64,000 nucleotides of DNA from Blastobasis lacticolella (lineage: Eukaryota > Arthropoda > Insecta > Lepidoptera > Blastobasidae), in the NCBI GenBank assembly GCA_905147135.1, contig LR990051.1, positions 19,373,115 through 19,437,114 on the forward strand. Direction: 5' to 3'. Shown here piece by piece: positions 33,506-43,859 of the stretch (positions are counted from its first letter, which is position 1; each line of letters opens with the position of its first letter). The notes under the pieces are model-generated. The model did not search any database. It worked only from the letters and a program-made list of their open reading frames with translations, and was not told where the DNA came from. The position numbers were made by a program, and so were the translations under genes.

Positions 33506-33726
33506 GGCCGTGTGGTGTCCGGCAGAGTAGAATTGCACCAACGCTTTACACTCGTGGGTGTCTGGGATGCTTTCGAGGCAACGGATCTAGACTCCCCGTA
33601 GGCTGGAAAATGGGTAGCAGCTATACCATTGATTTATTTATAACGTGGAGATGATGGCAAAAACCTCCTTCCAAAGGTGAGACCAAGTCCTGCAGTGTAC
33701 TGTTATGGGCTGTGATATGATGATGA
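33506..33726 (+). mobile_element. Family D repeat, copy 4
   Basis: GGCCGTGTGGTGTCCGGCAG at the head, ATGGGCTGTGATATGATGAT at the tail. It has a deletion of the CAACCCGCCTGCC segment. It sits directly after a LINE C-terminal scrap. Confidence 0.75.
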
Positions 33727-33909
33727 ATCAGACAAACACAACACAAGAACATAACAGCCCACTGAAAACCAGCGCCACGGCGACTGTCGTGGCATATGCT
33801 GAGTGCATTTTCGTTTATGTCTCTGCTTTACTTTTTTTTTTCTATGAATATTTAAGAATTTTGTGCCGTGTGTCGAAGTGGAACAAAAATGTTTACTTTA
33901 CTTTACATT
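33727..33909. other. No supported gene
   Basis: Unassigned. Confidence 0.3.
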
Positions 33910-34049
33910 CGAATATCATATTAGAAGGGACATACACGCGACGCACCTTTTCGATTTGTTTTTCCGACGTATCGGTAGGGTTACACCCGTGTAAGTCCCG
34001 TCTAATGTAATAATATGTGTAAAGAACACGAGTTTAATTTGAAACAAAC
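33910..34049. mobile_element. Long-TIR MITE, internally deleted copy
   Basis: The left arm ATATTAGAAGGGACATACAC GCGACG is mirrored by the right arm GTGTAAGTCCCGTCTAATGT. The interior CGGTAGGGTTACACC equals that of the larger copy at 35532-35785, but the following 80 bases are missing. The outer right TIR (AAAGAACACGAGTTTAATTT) mirrors the left end of the other copy. Confidence 0.7.
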
Positions 34050-34430
34050 ATTCGAATACCTACAAAAAGGGCTACACATCTGCTTTTTGGCAAAACAAAG
34101 AAAGAAAACTGCGCATAGCATCGCAATTACCGGCGTTGATTGCACGGGGATAAATCGGCGTTACACTTTCACGGTCACGGCGGCCACATCAAAGAGTTTC
34201 GGAGTGAGGGGAAAGTGGGGGAAGGGGGGCCCCTCGGTGCGCTGACCGCCCCCTGTAGTAGGAATAACCCGTGCGCGTGGTTAGGGTGCGTTTGGTATAT
34301 AGAGTTTTTTTTTTTTCAGTTTTCCGATGTAGGTTCTAGGATTGGAGGAAATGAATGGTAGCTGTTTGCGCTAGGTTTGCCGGTCCATGACGTATATAGG
34401 AAGTAATCTCGTATTTTTTCTTACAGCTAG
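34050..34430. other. No gene; G/C-rich patch
   Basis: The patch 34200-34255 has GGGGAAAGTGGGGGAAGGGG and then CGCTGACCGCCCCCTG. A T-run lies at 34306-34316. Confidence 0.35.
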
Positions 34431-34628
34431 ACATAGACATTTATTTTGACATCACAAAAATCCATAAGCATTTACATATATTAGGGAAATTTTAGAACAG
34501 TTCAATGTTACACTAAAATAAAGTAGGTACAAACACACAAAAACAATACTACTAATCATGGACCAACGCGATGCCAAAAAAGACCCCAGCTCAGCATAAC
34601 CTACAGCAAGTGCTACAGCTCTGTGTTT
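34431..34628 (-). mobile_element. LINE 3' UTR, interrupted by MITE
   Basis: AGACATAGACATTTATTTTG is the 3' terminus on the minus strand. The same kind of UTR lies at 35790-35905 and 40812-41030. At 34629 a CAGTGGA target sequence is split by the family L MITE. Confidence 0.55.
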
Positions 34629-34636
34629 CAGTGGAC

Positions 34637-35004
34637 CGATTCTAGTGTGCAATGCAGTTGTTATTATATTACTATAACTACGTCGCGGTATCGTGTCAGT
34701 CCCAGCATCATCCCAGTTAAATTGCAGTTAAATCATTGCTCGACCTTTGACACGTTTTCGTTGACAAAATTGAAGGCAGTTTGACAACTAAGAAATATGC
34801 AACTTAGTCATTTATTTATTTATTGGAGTACCAACAGCCATATAAAATCATAATGCAGCTAAAGTACCAGAAAACGAATTGTGGAAAAGTTCGAACTCAT
34901 GAAGGTTGCAACTCAACATCTGTCATTTGAATAACAATCACACGTTTGATATGCGATGCAATTGTAATGTTACTGCAACTGAGATGATTTCCGTACCAGA
35001 ATCG
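34637..35004 (-). mobile_element. MITE, family L, copy 2 (with target duplication)
   Basis: Inverted relative to 22066-22460, with which it shares GACAGATGTTGAGTTGCAAC (as complement) and nearly all internal sequence. Ends are CGATTCTAGT and ACCAGAATCG. CAGTGGA occurs just outside both ends (34629-34635 and 35010-35016), a likely 7-base target-site duplication, allowing a few bases of flank. Confidence 0.75.
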
Positions 35005-35016
35005 AAGTCCAGTGGA

Positions 35017-35252
35017 ATCTTGACGGTTATGAAGGAGACTGTTCAACCAGTCTCAGGGAACCCAGCGGAATACTTTGGTCGACCTCGCTTCGGCAACGGT
35101 ATTAGGACTAACCTAACGAGTGGCGAGCTCGTTGCGGTGTTGAAGTTCGACTAGCCTTAAACTGCAAAACGGTCACCCATATAGTTCCCGGACCCTGCGA
35201 ACATTGCTTAACCTTGGTAATCGGTTTCCCAAGCACGCTGATACTAGACCCG
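35017..35252 (-). mobile_element. 5S rRNA-derived SINE-like repeat, copy 2
   Basis: Best 5S match. The minus strand reads AAACCGATTACCAAGGTTAA, then GCAATGTTCGC, then GGAACTATATGGGTGACCG. This parallels the A box, intermediate element and C box of 5S rRNA (CCGATCACCGAAGTTAAGCA and GGATGGGTGACCG). It is followed by AAGGCTAGTCGAACTTCAAC and the body shared with 20618-20818. It is too diverged to be a functional 5S gene. Confidence 0.65.
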
Positions 35253-35531
35253 TGTCGTTTTCATATTGTATTATGTTCTGAATATTTCCTCTCCAATGTT
35301 ATACTGCGCACGCGTTTCTCATAATGGAGCACCATTTCAAGTCGAACGCATTTTATTAGGGGCAGTGCATACAGGCGCAGCCGCGATGCGACACCTGAGT
35401 ACACTGCGCCCCTGCTATTGCGGGGGAGCCGGCTCGCTTGTGTGGAGGCGGCTTTAGAGTTCTGTAATTTTTCTTTTTTGTTTGCATTGAGATGGGTTGT
35501 GAAAGTAAGTAAGTATAGAGTAAACTACATT
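35253..35531. other. No supported gene
   Basis: Unassigned, moderately GC-rich near 35380-35450. Confidence 0.3.
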
Positions 35532-35785
35532 TATACGGTTTGTTTCAAACTAAACTCGCGTTCTTTACACATATTATTATATTAGACAGGACTTACACGC
35601 GACGTACCTTTTCGAATTGTTTTCCGGCCGTTTGGGTAGGGTTACACCGACCGTGGTCACGACACGACTGCCGTGGAGAGGTGACAGCTGCGGTGATGGG
35701 CTGGTAGACTTCTACCCAACACCAAACAAAACAAATTAAAAAAGGAACGTCGCGTGAAAGTCCTGTCTAATATAATAATATACAT
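35532..35785. mobile_element. Long-TIR MITE, larger copy
   Basis: The left arm (ATTAGACAGGACTTACACGC, GACGTACCTTTT; 35581-35612) is mirrored at 35739-35783 (AAAAGGAACGTCGCGTGAAA, GTCCTGTCTAATATAATA). The interior of about 125 bases lacks an open frame. Confidence 0.75.
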
Positions 35786-35789
35786 TTAT

Positions 35790-35905
35790 ACTATTTTGAA
35801 GAAAACAGAGAAAGACATAACATTACAATGTAGAGAGTGCAATGGGGCCACACTCGGCATGTGCAACAACAGACGCCGTGACTATGGTTTTCAGGGGACC
35901 CCTTA
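35790..35905 (-). mobile_element. LINE 3' UTR fragment
   Basis: GGGGCCACACTCGGCATGTG and TTTTCAGGGGACCCCTTAGTG correspond to the UTR at 40812-41030 (GGGGTCACACTCAGCGTATG, ATTTCAGTGCGCCCTACAGTG). Confidence 0.45.
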
Positions 35906-37243
35906 GTGATACGGGAACAAAAGTATCAAGTAAATATAGAAATTTCATAAATGGTAAATGAATACATGTAAGTTTTATACATAGTATATCATATATGTTA
36001 GTATGTAGGTGTTGGGTAATATCGTGTTGTAGATGAAGTTTTTTTTTAAATCGCTGAAAAGCTGTAAAGGAATCGTCGCCATAAGGTATTTTTCCTTTTT
36101 TGCCATTTCATGTATCATTTGAAACTCATACTTATCTATATCAGTATTAACGTGATTAATGTGAAACGACGTATTTATTTTGTGCTTTACATTATTTTTG
36201 TGACGGGCTTAAATAATAGTCTCTGGTATATTTCGAAAACAGCTTTTCTTCATCTCTGCATTTATTCATTCGATTTACAACATAGTAACACCCACACCCG
36301 TAACAGAAATTGAGAATGTCCGGCGGAAAAGAAAGAAAATCGCTCGCTGCTCTCCGTGGAATACCGGCGTGTGGATAGTCACTACACTTTCATCACACAT
36401 ATTATCGGGTTTGATATTATATAGAGTTGAATATAGGAGATATTCAGGTTATATCCTAACACACATTGACATACACATACACACACACTGGGTTTTCATT
36501 TTCAATCTTTTTTTTATTTTTTTACTGTTGTTTTATTTTCTCGATCATCATAAGATTGTTTGCTTAAACATTGCTCTGATTACATTATCGAAAATATTTA
36601 ATTGTAAGGGATGCAGGAGGTTGGGAGCCTGGAGATCTGTAACACAGGTTTTCATTAACCTACTACAGACTCCAGCTCTCAATAAGGATTTGAATGCTAT
36701 GTACAATGTATAATGTTTCTATATAACAATGTAACCTAATAAAAAAAAAAATGAAAAAAATGTTAAAAGAGCAGTACAAAGTCAGATTACATCCTAACAA
36801 TAATTATTAAAAAAAACAGTACAAGGTGAGGTTAATATTCTTAACAATAATTGTTAAATTTGGCTATCCGTCCACCAAACCAAAAGCCATCTCCACAGCT
36901 CCCCGGGCCGATTTAAGCACATTCGATCACCAACATTAGGAGGGTGCAACACAAAAAACTGTCGCCGTAGCAATTACGGGGCATCTGTCGGGCCGCGATT
37001 TATGCTGATTGGATTGGAGGTGAGCTGAATACTGGGTTTACGGGATGCTGTGTGACTCATTCATACATACATATTCACACAAGTACATGTACCGTATCCA
37101 TGTGCGAGTGATAACAAACAAATTTTACTGTGGTACAAATTATTTTAATTTTTTCCTTTTTTTTATCGATAGAAAATTTGATTGATTCCGTATTCTTACC
37201 AAAGGGTAGGTCCTGGATAGGTATGTATGCAAAACTATGTTTT
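35906..37243. other. No gene; minor repeats
   Basis: A 30-base minus-strand F-SINE scrap lies at 36283-36313 (ACACCCACACCCGTAACAGA). A short diverged tandem unit at about 36766-36860 repeats CAGTACAA and TAACAATAATTRTTAAA. The rest is unassigned. Confidence 0.4.
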
Positions 37244-37583
37244 TTTATACCACTAAGGTGGGAAATAAGCTATAAGGCCAGCCTGATGGTAAGCAGTCAC
37301 CGCAGCCTATGGACATTTGCAATACCAGGGGCATCACCCACGCGTTGCAGACTCCGTAAACACTTTTTACCCCTTTCTTGAAGAACTCCATGTTGTGCTC
37401 TTAAGGGAAAACCTCTCCAAATAGTTCATTCCACAACCTCAGAGTACGTAGGAGAAAGTTCCTTTGGAACCGCAGAGTTTGCGACCAATTTGGGTCCAAG
37501 GTGTGAGGATGAACTCCCTGTCGATGATGAGCGGTGCCATGATAGAATGTAGCTGCAGGCATAATGTGTACTGTAACTAACAA
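37244..37583 (-). mobile_element. LINE ORF2 C terminus, family B
   Basis: The minus-strand frame reads TLRFQRNFLLRTLRLWNELF then GEVFP, a typical C-terminal Jockey-superfamily motif (RLWNELP). In a shifted frame QRVGDAPGIANVHRLR follows. The end is ACCTTAGTGGTATAAAAAAA. The copy at 52010-52210 lacks the upstream coding portion. It is a dead fragment of about 340 bases. Confidence 0.7.
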
Positions 37584-37654
37584 AATGGAATTATTTCATT
37601 TATTAAATAACTGGCCTGCCAAACGGTGACAACCTCACTGACAGAAAAACGTCG

Positions 37655-37860
37655 GAAATCCACGACGATACTGAATGAATTTTAATTTCTGTCTACGGGT
37701 CTGGGTGTTCTATGTATAATAAGTATGTATTTAAAAGTATATAAGTAGTTTATCAGTTATCTAGCACCCATAACAGAAGCTTTGCTTACTTTGGGGCTAG
37801 ATGGCGATGTGTGAATTTGTCCACGATTATTTATTTATTTTATTTATTTTTATACTTATA
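37655..37860 (+). mobile_element. SINE family F, headless
   Basis: TGAATTTTAATTTCTGTCTACGG through TTTGGGGCTAGATGGCGATG to a TTTATTTATTTTATTTATTT tail. The head is replaced by unrelated sequence. Confidence 0.8.
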
Positions 37861-37865
37861 AGTAC

Positions 37866-38030
37866 TCAAATATTTCCTAAACTACTAAACAGATTTTAAT
37901 GAGATAAAACTAAGAACAATCTCGATTAAACGGGTTTCCAAATAAAGATAACCGCATCAAAATCGGGCCATCTTTTCAAAAGCTACGATGCACAGACAGA
38001 CACACAGATACATAGGACCTCAAGTACGGT
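37866..38030 (-). repeat. Family K repeat, minus copy
   Basis: CCTAAACTACTAAACAGATT, CAATCTCGATTAAACGGGTT and GCTACGATGCACAGACAGAC match 46733-46948. It joins a SINE F tail directly. Confidence 0.5.
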
Positions 38031-38039
38031 AAATTTCGA

Positions 38040-38205
38040 ATGGCTAGATTTAATTATAATTGGATCGCTATCGCAGCTCAATGGAAAAATTACGTGTTTT
38101 TTTTTTGTAATGAGCTCCAATACAACCGCCGTTAAGTTGCTATTGCAATCCAACTACAATTCAAGCGTAGCATTCGTAAATTAGCGTACTCGAAGCCCAG
38201 GTCAA
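38040..38205. mobile_element. Possible MITE related to 53970-54120
   Basis: The right end TAAATTAGCGTACTCGAAGC and the CTCAATGG.AAAATTAC core resemble 53970-54120; the left terminus is not preserved. Confidence 0.35.
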
Positions 38206-38574
38206 TTTATATAACTTTTTTGTGAAGTTAGAAAGTTAAGCCTTCATATCAAAAATTAGACTCATTAGGAACTATCAGCATCTTATACTAACGATCCTGT
38301 ACAAATCGTCGTACACGCACCGACAGCGCCTTTAAAATCCGACAGAGAATTACGTCTAATAAAAGACCGCCATGATTTACAACCCAACAATGTAATATAT
38401 CAAAATAAATCCACAACGACGCGTAACTATCACGCGCTATTAATTGCCCAGTCATCTGTCCTCTGTGACCTTTGCGGAGTCAGCGACGTGGCTGAGCAAA
38501 AAGGGGATATGCTGGCTGCTTTGCAAAAGGAGCAACTGGCCACGTCAGTGGGGCAACTACGTAACTCACACTTC
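38206..38574. other. No supported gene
   Basis: Unassigned. Confidence 0.3.
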
Positions 38575-38790
38575 TTTAAACCCCGACTGAAAAAGGAGGG
38601 GTGTGGGTAAGTTTGATGTGTTTATCTGTGGCACTGTGTATATGTGTGGCATCGTAGCTCCCGAATAGATGGATAGATTTCAATCGTTTTAAAGTGAGTT
38701 TAATCGAGATGGTTCTAAAATTTCTCGTCTCATTAAAATCGTTTTAGTCGTTTAGGAAATATTGAAGTTTACCCTGTACACGTGGCCAGC
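38575..38790 (+). repeat. Family K repeat, plus copy
   Basis: CCCCGACTGAAAAAGGAGGG, GTTTGATGTGTTTATCTGTG, GGCATCGTAGCTCCCGAATA and TTTAATCGAGATGGTTCT. This is the best-preserved 5' side of the family. Confidence 0.5.
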
Positions 38791-39779
38791 GTGCAGGGGA
38801 GGTTAGCTTGGGTGCAGAGGACGGTGTTAGAGCCCTATAAAACTCCTCTCTATCGAATAATTACTTTTGTATATCTTTGTACGGTTTACGATACTCAATC
38901 ATGACGCATCTTTAAAAATTCAGAATCTTTGTCATAATAACTCAGCGAGCTCGTAGGTAAGAAAAAGACACTTCATATTACCATGACAAAATGTTCAAAT
39001 TGTCAAAGTGGATTATACTTGACTCAGTTTCCGTGATCGAATTAGAATAATGCATAATACCACAGATCAACTCTCCGTTCGTACACATGGCAGAGATATG
39101 GGTTGAAGCATACCACTTAAACATAGAATTTAGTTTAATTTAATTACTAAATCAGTTGTTTACTTACCACTTAATTTAATTTAATTCAAATAAATATACA
39201 GTATCAGATGTGAATGGGATCTTCTAGTAGACAATGATGATTGTCTGTGTCAGGAAACCCCCTCTTCCATAACTCTTATTCATTTAAATAAGCTGACGCA
39301 AAATAAATAAAAATAGATAATTAAATAAAAACAATAATAACTTATACATATAGTAATAATGTAAAAAGATTAAGCTTAATATTAAGTGACCGATTTACCA
39401 ACATAATACGTGTAAATCCGTCAATACCAAATCGAAGATATGCCGATACCGACCCACTACCGACACAAAAACGATTATCTTACATAGTCGCATCCTGGGG
39501 ATGTCTATACGACTAATCATGCGTGCTGGTGGTAAATAGATTCCTGCTGCTAATTAGAGATACAAATCGCTGCAAATCAAATATAGTCCGCCACCTCAGG
39601 CGAGCCATGTAGGTGACAATCCCTATTTGAGCGTGCTAGGGAATAGTGTGGCGATATTTCATGCATACAGTGCATTCCATGGTTGGTAGGTTGTAGTTGT
39701 CGTGGTCGGTTTTACTTACAATCATTTGAAGGACACCCGTACGTAATGGAAATTCATGATTTATTTTTAAATATATATC
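38791..39779. other. No supported gene
   Basis: AT-rich, includes short TTAATTTAATTTAATT runs at 39132-39185. Confidence 0.35.
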
Positions 39780-40045
39780 ATGCTAGACAGGCATTTCTTG
39801 TCAGCCATCTCACCTGTTGGTAAGTAACGATGCGGTTGAAGATGAAGCATGCCTTGGAACAGCCTATTTACTTTAGCTTTGAAACCATCTAGATAATATT
39901 GATCAGGGAACACACTCGAAGGCAACATGTTTCATTCTTTAGCCGTACGTATTATAAATGTCGAACCCAAGCGGCTCGTGCGGATATCTGGAAGATCCAC
40001 TACAGAAGAATGAAGCGTTCGCCCAGATCGCATTTCCCGATGGCG
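39780..40045 (-). mobile_element. LINE ORF2 C-terminal fragment (Jockey-like)
   Basis: One frame on the minus strand reads VDLPDIRTSRLGSTFIIRTA, then KE, stop, NMLPSSVFPDQY, DGFKAKVNRLFQGMLHLQPH and RYLPTGEMADKKCLSSMI. It keeps nearly 90 residues of the extreme C terminus of a Jockey-superfamily reverse transcriptase with one stop codon. It is the reference copy for the scraps at 18560, 22860, 33443 and 56670. Confidence 0.7.
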
Positions 40046-40084
40046 AAAAGGGATATTTTTTCAGTTTGCAATATTATTGTTAGC

Positions 40085-40140
40085 AGAACCCGGGAACTGG
40101 ATGGATGACCGTCATACTTTGAGGCTATTCGAACTTTACA
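40085..40140 (+). mobile_element. 5S-derived repeat scrap
   Basis: CCCGGGAACTGGATGGATGA, CCGTCATACTTTGAGGCTAT and TCGAACTT match the box C region and the following body of the 5S-derived repeat. Confidence 0.6.
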
Positions 40141-40216
40141 ATAAGCGAAACCAGAATAATCTAGTAAAGGAAAAATTATTTATTTACTATTTTATTGTTC
40201 GCAGAGTCCGGGCGAG

Positions 40217-40476
40217 TGCCGTGTGGTGTCCGGATGAGTAGAATAGCACCAACCCCTTACACTCATGGGTGTCGTACAAGGCGACTAATGTTTTCGAGGC
40301 AAAAGATCTAGAGTCTGGTCCGTAGTCTGGAAAATGGGCAGCAGCATTTTCCATTGTATAATTAAACACTGCGATCTCCAACCCGCCTGCCAGGCGTGGA
40401 GATTATGGCAATAACCTTCCCTTTCGTGTGAGAGGTCCTAAGTCCTGCAGTGGACTGAAACGGGCTGTGACGATGA
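40217..40476 (+). mobile_element. Family D repeat, copy 5 (full)
   Basis: Complete from CCGTGTGGTGTCCGGATGAG to CGGGCTGTGACGATGA. A 5S-derived scrap lies on each side (40085-40140 and 40477-40545), so D may have inserted into a 5S-derived repeat or between two copies. Confidence 0.8.
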
Positions 40477-40545
40477 GAGTCCGGGAACTGGATGGATGTC
40501 CGTTTAATACTTTGAGGCTAGTCGAACTTCTAATGCAATATTCAG
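40477..40545 (+). mobile_element. 5S-derived repeat scrap
   Basis: GTCCGGGAACTGGATGGATG, TCCGTTTAATACTTTGAGGC and TAGTCGAACTT, in the same orientation as 40085-40140. Confidence 0.6.
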
Positions 40546-40811
40546 ATATTGTCCCGCAGTGTACGAATCACATGTCAGATAGGCCTGGCATCCGCGAGGA
40601 CAATAGCGATGCTTATTCCAGGAACTATGTCCGTTGGTTCGTAGAGACTGCGCATTGCTGTCAACGTCAGCTGCTTCTTGGAGCACTGGGTTTCTGAACA
40701 TTGGGCCTGTATTTGTTTTTTCATGTCAATAACGGGGCAAATAAACGTACGGGCAATCTGTTGGTCAGCATTTTAGAGCTTAAAATAAAATTATGCTCAT
40801 ATCTAAATAGC
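40546..40811. other. No supported gene
   Basis: Unassigned; moderately complex sequence with no recognised domain on either strand. Confidence 0.3.
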
Positions 40812-41030
40812 AGTAAATAAATAAATGACATTTATTACACATAAACCCATAACAGGATAGGTACATTCAAATAGTAAAAGAAAAGAAACAGCAACATTAT
40901 AACCGTATGTAATGTATCGCTACCCGTGCCATGGGAAGACGCGCAAAGGGGTCACACTCAGCGTATGCCATGGCTGGAGATATGGCGCTGGATTTCAGTG
41001 CGCCCTACAGTGAAGCACGGACGAAAGATA
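40812..41030 (-). mobile_element. LINE 3' UTR fragment
   Basis: AAATAAATGACATTTATTAC at the 3' terminus, GGATAGGTACATTCAAATAG, then GCTGGATTTCAGTGCGCCCT. Matches 34431-34628 and 35790-35905 in layout. Confidence 0.55.
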
Positions 41031-42196
41031 ATCAGAAAAGAAGCAGTACCAGTCAAGGATTGACACGAGTAAAAACTATGTCTAAACTTTCCCATGGACC
41101 ACGATAAACAATGTAAATGCGTTAATGTTAGTTATCGTTGTGTACAGTAAATTATCGAATAAATAATAAAGACCGAAAAGCATAAAAAATTGTTGTCAAA
41201 GTGAAACACTGTTGCAAATAGTGACTTGTTTTACAAATATACTCGGTGATTTTAAACTTATTCTTGATACCAAGTGCTACATGTTCATTTGATAACAAAC
41301 AACTTTTACTGTGGCACAAACTCGTACATCGCGAAAAGAATATCAAATGTTCCATACACCATTGAAAACGAAATTAGTCACAATTTAAGAAACAGCCATT
41401 GAGTTATAAAGAAGTCTTTGGAAACAGCTGAAATAATTTTTGCGATTTCAGAGTTGGTGTCATAATAAAATAAAAAATCTTTATTTTCTCTTCACAACTA
41501 CCAAATAACCAACTCAAATAATATACACAAAATGTGAGAGAACTGACGTCTGTAGTAGATTTGACAATCAAACCTGTAGCATAGATCGCCAGGTCTGCAA
41601 GGTGTTTGTTAGCATATCCCTTGCAGTCAAGAATTAGTTTAATGTTATCCTTTATAGATACGAAATTATCTACCGAATTTTGTATTATTTTAGTGAAATT
41701 TTCAATTCATGATGATTTGGATAACTTGGAAATTACGTACCTACATTTCAAATTAACTAATTATCCTATTTTAATCTGGCGAAGAAAGCACAACGTCATA
41801 AGAAAGGCAAGGAATTTTCGCGATAATTACACTTCATAGCAAACTGGAGATGACATACGCCGTGTTCCTGTGCCAAAACGTCCAGCTAGTCACCTGTCTA
41901 CCTGTGTTTGTCCAGCAGTGTAGCGTTCCATCTAATTTATGTCGACATTACGGACAATAGCAGCGCGGGTGTTCTAAGAATATAGAAGACAGTTGTATTA
42001 ATACTAGCTTCTTGAAGTGACAACTCCTTTTGACAGGTCATGCAGTTTTTTTAGACTTTTCATGTAATTGAGTGATTTTCTTTTGTCAAGGTGACAAAAG
42101 GAATTCCTGTGGACTTTAGCCAAACAATATTTATTTTATAGAAATTTGTTTTCAACCTTCCTATCCTTATCCTACCTTAAATATGAATTAAAATAT
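41031..42196. other. No supported gene
   Basis: AT-rich. AAATAAAAAATCTTTATTTTC at about 41468 may be another LINE 3' end on the minus strand. Nothing else. Confidence 0.35.
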
Positions 42197-42295
42197 TAAA
42201 ATATTTTATATAAAATCATTGCCTGAAGATGAGTAATTCGAAATCGGTTGCAATTTAATAAAATTTGTATAATAAAGTGGAACTAGTGTACAATA
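42197..42295 (+). repeat. Direct repeat, left copy
   Basis: About 98 bases, TAAAATATTTTATATAAAAT to GTGTACAA, repeated at 42952-43049 in the same orientation with few mismatches. It contains GCCTGAAGATGAGTAATT and AATAAAATTT. It could be an LTR-like end or two nearby retroelement tails. Confidence 0.75.
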
Positions 42296-42433
42296 GTAGT
42301 TTATGCAACTGTCATATAAAAGGGGTATTAAAACATGAGTGTCTGTTTATCATACGAGGCGTAGCCGAGTATGATAATAGTTTGAGACGTGTGTTTTATT
42401 TAATACCTAATTATATGCAGTTGCATACACTAC
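42296..42433. mobile_element. Palindromic MITE of about 138 bp
   Basis: GTAGTTTATGCAACTG at 42296 is mirrored by CAGTTGCATACACTAC ending at 42433. Inner arms: AAAGGGGTATTAAAACA against TTTAATACCTAATTATAT; centre ATCATACGAGGC-GTAGCCGAGTATGAT. It lies immediately next to the left direct repeat. Confidence 0.7.
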
Positions 42434-42951
42434 TTTATCTACACTCATATTTTTATGTTAAAATATCGTACTTATAATTTTCTCAACTTTGCTGGAAGTA
42501 AGCTGCGAGTCGGTTCTGTTGTATCTACGCGTAAAGGATATCAAGCGGCGGGAAATTCACTTCACTACTTTCACATTTATCTATTTATTTGCTTCAAATA
42601 AGAAAAAAACATTCACAAAAACAAATTACAACAATTAGAAAAAATATTCTGTTTAGCGGGAAAATAATTGCACAGAAATATAAACAGGACTTTAAATTTT
42701 GAATTTGTTAAAGGCATCTAGGTATTCAGCCTACATTTGGCCGTGTCTGGGCGCCCGACAAGAATTTAAAAAATATAAGTGTTGCATAATGATTAAAAAG
42801 TTATTTTACGTTACAGCTGTAATGAAATTAGTATGGGAAATGCTGTATCGAAAAGTAATTTTTTAAAATTATATAGACTGGCGTGAAAAAAGTGTATCCT
42901 TAAACGACTGTTTTCGATTATGTAATTGGAACATTACGATACGAGTGTAGA
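42434..42951. other. Interval between direct repeats
   Basis: AT-rich; no open frame or family motif. If the direct repeats were LTRs this would be the remaining interior, but it codes for nothing. Confidence 0.35.
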
Positions 42952-43049
42952 TAAAATATTTTATATAAAATCATTGCCTGAAGATGAGTAATTGGAAAAC
43001 GGTTGCAATTTAATAAAATTTGTATAATTAAGTGGAACTAGTGTACAAA
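42952..43049 (+). repeat. Direct repeat, right copy
   Basis: Same 98-base sequence as 42197-42295, 755 bases downstream. Confidence 0.75.
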
Positions 43050-43172
43050 AGTGATTTAATTCATAATAATGGAGTTCCATCATGAAGTGACAACACAAAG
43101 TGTTAAATATCTACCTTATATAGTTCACTGATGATTAATAATAGCTTTATTGATGGTCAATATCCTCATCAT

Positions 43173-43372
43173 CATCTTGGCTTTAATGTCCCGGTTGAGC
43201 TCCTGCGAACAAGGGCCCAGGGTCCGCCTTGACAATTATTCATAATTTGGCAGATCAGGTAATTACAGTGTAGCGACTGCCATCTGGCTCCCGTGACCCT
43301 GCTACCAGGGGAACCTCACCAGATTGGATTATGGTTACACATTCAGTCGCTTAAATGTCGATTGCTGGACAA
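43173..43372 (-). mobile_element. SINE family E, 3' two-thirds
   Basis: CATCTTGGCTTTAATGTCCC to CATTCAGTCGCTTAAATGTC; the head is lost where the 5S-derived tail begins. Confidence 0.75.
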
Positions 43373-43441
43373 TATCCATGTACTAAGGTCTTCGGCTAGG
43401 GACCTCAACTCCCGGTAGCTGATTGGCACCCCGTGACGATA
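43373..43441 (+). mobile_element. 5S-derived repeat, 3' tail scrap
   Basis: CTAAGGTCTTCGGCTAGGGA, CTCCCGGTAGCTGATTGG and CACCCCGTGACGATAT parallel the end of 20618-20818 (AAGGTCTTGCGCTGG, CGGGAGCCGATTG, CTCCGTGACGGTACC). Confidence 0.5.
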
Positions 43442-43442
43442 T

Positions 43443-43625
43443 AAAAAAATGATTTTATTATGTTTAAAATAAATATTTACATGACGGATATAAATTAAAT
43501 AAAGCTAATACTAAATTATAAAATAATATTTATAAATAAAAAACTTGCTCCAAGTTCCTTGTTAAAGGAATTGTTCCCAAAAGGCTGGCCGCATTGAGTC
43601 GCTGTATCGCGAGCCTAATCCTTTC
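43443..43625 (-). mobile_element. LINE 3' UTR fragment
   Basis: CCAAAAGGCTGGCCGCATTG, GTCGCTGTATCGCGAGCCTA and TTCCTTGTTAAAGGAATTG form a recognisable lepidopteran LINE 3' UTR, with an AAATCATTTTTTT terminus on the minus strand. Confidence 0.5.
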
Positions 43626-43648
43626 CTAATCCTAAAAAAATACGTTTA

Positions 43649-43858
43649 TCTAATCTTAATATATAAAATTCTCGTGTCACAGTTTTCGTTGCCATACTTC
43701 GAAACGGCTTGACCGATTTTGATGAAATTTTTGTGCTTATCCGGTATCTATAAGAATCGGCCAACATCTATTTTTCATCCCCCTAAATGTTAGGGGTAGT
43801 CCACCCCTAAATTTTTTTATTATTTATATGGCAAAACAACGTTTGCCGGGTCAGCTAG
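43649..43858 (+). mobile_element. Non-autonomous Helitron-like element
   Basis: It starts at TC (43649) after A, with TATAAAATTCTCGTGTCACA, ACGGCTTGACCGATTTTGAT and TCATCCCCCTAAATG. It ends GTTTGCCGGGTCAG then CTAG followed by T. A 5' TC and a 3' CTAG between A and T are Helitron features. The family is abundant in Lepidoptera. A terminal stem is possible but weak. Confidence 0.6.
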
Positions 43859-43859
43859 T

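Noticed and set aside
35190..35252. A genuine 5S rRNA gene
   Set aside because: Only boxes are recognisable, the flanks are shared with other dispersed copies, and the 3' end of 5S is absent.
42197..43049. A complete LTR retrotransposon
   Set aside because: The interior is only about 650 bases with no gag/pol, and no primer-binding site or polypurine tract was identified.
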